A stretch of DNA of 64,000 nt, taken from Kibdelosporangium sp. MJ126-NF4. GTDB lineage: Bacteria; Actinomycetota; Actinomycetes; Mycobacteriales; Pseudonocardiaceae. Shown one piece after another: positions 62,653-64,000 of the stretch. How positions within the stretch are numbered: position 1 is the first letter of the stretch; every line of letters begins with the position of its first letter. The notes beneath the pieces were generated by a model, which had not been told where the DNA came from, ran no database searches, and saw only the letters and a program-made list of their open reading frames with translations. The translations under genes and the position numbers were made by a program. The DNA lies in assembly GCF_000826545.1 (NCBI RefSeq), contig NZ_CDME01000006.1, positions 31,063-95,062 on the forward strand, written 5' to 3'.

Positions 62653-64000
62653 AGACAACACTTCCCTTGGCGGACAAGCGCACTGTCCGCACGTGGATCT
62701 GGGCGGTCGCGGCCAGGAACAAGTGGTCGTTCCTCGGCATGATGTCGCTGTTCGGCGCGGCCACACTGGTCGGCCTGGTCAGCCCGCAACTGCTGGGCGA
62801 GTTGGTCGACTCGGTGTCCGAGGGCACGACCACCTCGCACATCGACGTGATCGCGTTGGTCTTCGTCGGCGTGCTGGTACTGCACGCGGTGCTGAACAGA
62901 CAGGCCCAGTTCCGGGCCGCGGTGTTCGGTGAGCGGCTGCTGGCCGAGGCCCGCGAGGGCATGGTCGAGCACGTCGTCAAGCTCCCGCTGTCCACGGTGG
63001 AGTCGGCCGGAACGGGCGACCTGCTCAGCCGGGCCACGTCCGACGTGGACAAGCTGGACGAGGGCCTGCGGCAGGCGGCGCCGGAGATCACCATCGCGAC
63101 CGTGACCGTGGCGTTGACCGCGGTGGCGATGCTCATCACGTCACCGGTGGTCGCGCTCGGCATGCTGGTGGCGGTTCCGGTGCTGGTGGTGGCGACACGC
63201 TGGTACCGGCCCCGGGTGATCCCGCGCTACGAGGAGGCGCTGGCGAACTGGGCGGAGGTGCACTCCAGCACCCACGAGACAGCCGACGGCGGACGAACCG
63301 TCGAGGCGTTGCGGCTGCGTGAGCGGCGACTGGCGGTCAACGACCGGAACGTGGACAAGGCGGTCGGCGTCGAGTGGTACTGCAGCCGGTTGTGGGCGTG
63401 GTTCCTCGGTGGGCTGGACATGGCGTTCATCCTGCCGCTGGCCGCGATCCTGCTGATCGGTGGTTACGCCTACACGGAGGGCCTCGCCGGGATCGGCGCG
63501 ATCACAGCGGTCGTGCTGTACGCACGCGCGCTGGTCGAACCGTTGAACAGCGCGCTGACGTGGATGGACGAACTGCAGGTCGGCAACGCCGCGCTGCGCC
63601 GGATCCTCGGCGTGCAGCAGATCAAACCGGACCCCGGTGACGAGTCGGCCACGCCGAAGGGCACGGCCATCGCGGTGCGGGGCGCGAAGTTCGCGTACAG
63701 CCCCGGCCGTGCGGTGCTGCACGGCATCGACCTGGACATTGTGGAGGGTGAACGGCTGGTCATCGTCGGCCCGTCCGGTGCGGGCAAGTCGACGCTCGGC
63801 CGGTTGCTCGCCGGGATCAACGCACCCGACTCCGGCTCGGTGACCATCGGCGGTGTGGAGGTCACGGCGTTGCCGTTGGCCAAGCGCCGCAAGGAGATCG
63901 TCTTGGTGACGCAGGAACAGCACGTGTTCGCCGGGACGCTGCGGGAGAACCTGACGCTGCCGCGCGCGGCGACCGACGACGAGCTGTGGGACGCACTGCG
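62649..64000 (+). CDS. ABC exporter half with intact ATPase site, cut by window edge
   Basis: Second half of a heterodimeric exporter; 450 residues are visible before the window ends. Membrane domain with six hydrophobic segments (start MKTTLPLADKRTVRTWIWAVAARNKW, ~residues 1-320). The nucleotide-binding domain has canonical Walker A GPSGAGKST (374-382) and the Q-loop LVTQEQHVFAGTLREN. The signature and Walker B lie beyond base 64000. ATG 62649 overlaps the partner stop. Heterodimers with one catalytic and one degenerate site typically export lipids, peptides or drugs. Confidence 0.93.
   Translation, partial: MKTTLPLADKRTVRTWIWAVAARNKWSFLGMMSLFGAATLVGLVSPQLLGELVDSVSEGTTTSHIDVIALVFVGVLVLHAVLNRQAQFRAAVFGERLLAEAREGMVEHVVKLPLSTVESAGTGDLLSRATSDVDKLDEGLRQAAPEITIATVTVALTAVAMLITSPVVALGMLVAVPVLVVATRWYRPRVIPRYEEALANWAEVHSSTHETADGGRTVEALRLRERRLAVNDRNVDKAVGVEWYCSRLWAWFLGGLDMAFILPLAAILLIGGYAYTEGLAGIGAITAVVLYARALVEPLNSALTWMDELQVGNAALRRILGVQQIKPDPGDESATPKGTAIAVRGAKFAYSPGRAVLHGIDLDIVEGERLVIVGPSGAGKSTLGRLLAGINAPDSGSVTIGGVEVTALPLAKRRKEIVLVTQEQHVFAGTLRENLTLPRAATDDELWDAL

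Noticed and set aside
1..64000. tRNA and rRNA genes
   Set aside because: No cloverleaf with a TTC-A-type T arm or rRNA sequence was noticed in any intergenic region, though short RNAs could be missed by eye.

Overview
The window is high-G+C DNA packed with GTG starts and 4-nt (ATGA/GTGA) stop/start overlaps. It carries DUF3073, an RsiG-type c-di-GMP anti-sigma protein, EspG/PPE-like and DUF3558 proteins, a DUF5937 ArsR regulator, a Cgl0159-family aldolase and smPurL with separate PurS and PurQ. Together these point to a filamentous actinobacterium, most likely Pseudonocardiales. The genus cannot be fixed from the sequence alone. Almost everything looks chromosomal: purine synthesis genes, sugar-acid catabolism, secreted hydrolases and regulators.

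Layout. 1-712: truncated IS4-family element and a fragment of a structured repeat. 0.7-6.5 kb: secreted subtilase, BKACE enzyme, RsiG, a conserved actinobacterial protein and DUF3073. 6.7-19.6 kb: myo-inositol catabolism and uptake locus. A LacI regulator with CoA-dependent methylmalonate-semialdehyde dehydrogenase (iolA/mmsA) is divergent from iolG-iolE-like-ABC transporter-iolC-aldolase-iolB-iolD, and twin GAGCGCTC operators lie between the two arms. A ~950-bp hairpin-rich repeat sits inside this operon. 19.6-23.9 kb: S12 peptidase, unknown protein, Vgb-like lyase and secreted tripeptidyl aminopeptidase. 24-29.4 kb: TctCBA tricarboxylate transporter divergent from a CitA/CitB-type two-component system. 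29.4-31.8 kb: GntR regulator, PLP ammonia-lyase and ArfB. 31.8-39 kb: purM, purF, a sterol-carrier-family protein and an orphan type VII secretion-associated group. 39-46 kb: second repeat copy, GGDEF-EAL protein, GH25 lysozyme, LysR/aldo-keto reductase and a membrane coiled-coil pentapeptide-like protein. 45.8-48.56 kb: third repeat copy, split by a 1,565-bp IS4-family element with perfect 27-bp terminal inverted repeats and a 12-bp target duplication. 48.6-64 kb: GMC oxidoreductase, epimerase, purSQL, hicBA, aldehyde dehydrogenase, MFS/ArsR pair, MBL hydrolase, DUF2334 protein, purC and a heterodimeric ABC exporter running off the right edge.

The least expected component is the repeat family, seen as copies or parts at 575-712, 13184-14137, 39029-39520 and 45826-48563. 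Its members are nested long inverted repeats with no convincing coding sequence. Three share a terminal module with a TTGTCCACA DnaA-box-like site and a promoter-like TTGACC-N15-TAGACT (TAGGCT in one copy). Both IS4-family elements in the window lie inside copies of it. Other points of note are a transposase whose C-terminal part is reached only by a +1 shift at CCC-TGA, an ABC exporter half with a destroyed Walker A motif, and a PurM lacking the usual N-terminal segment.
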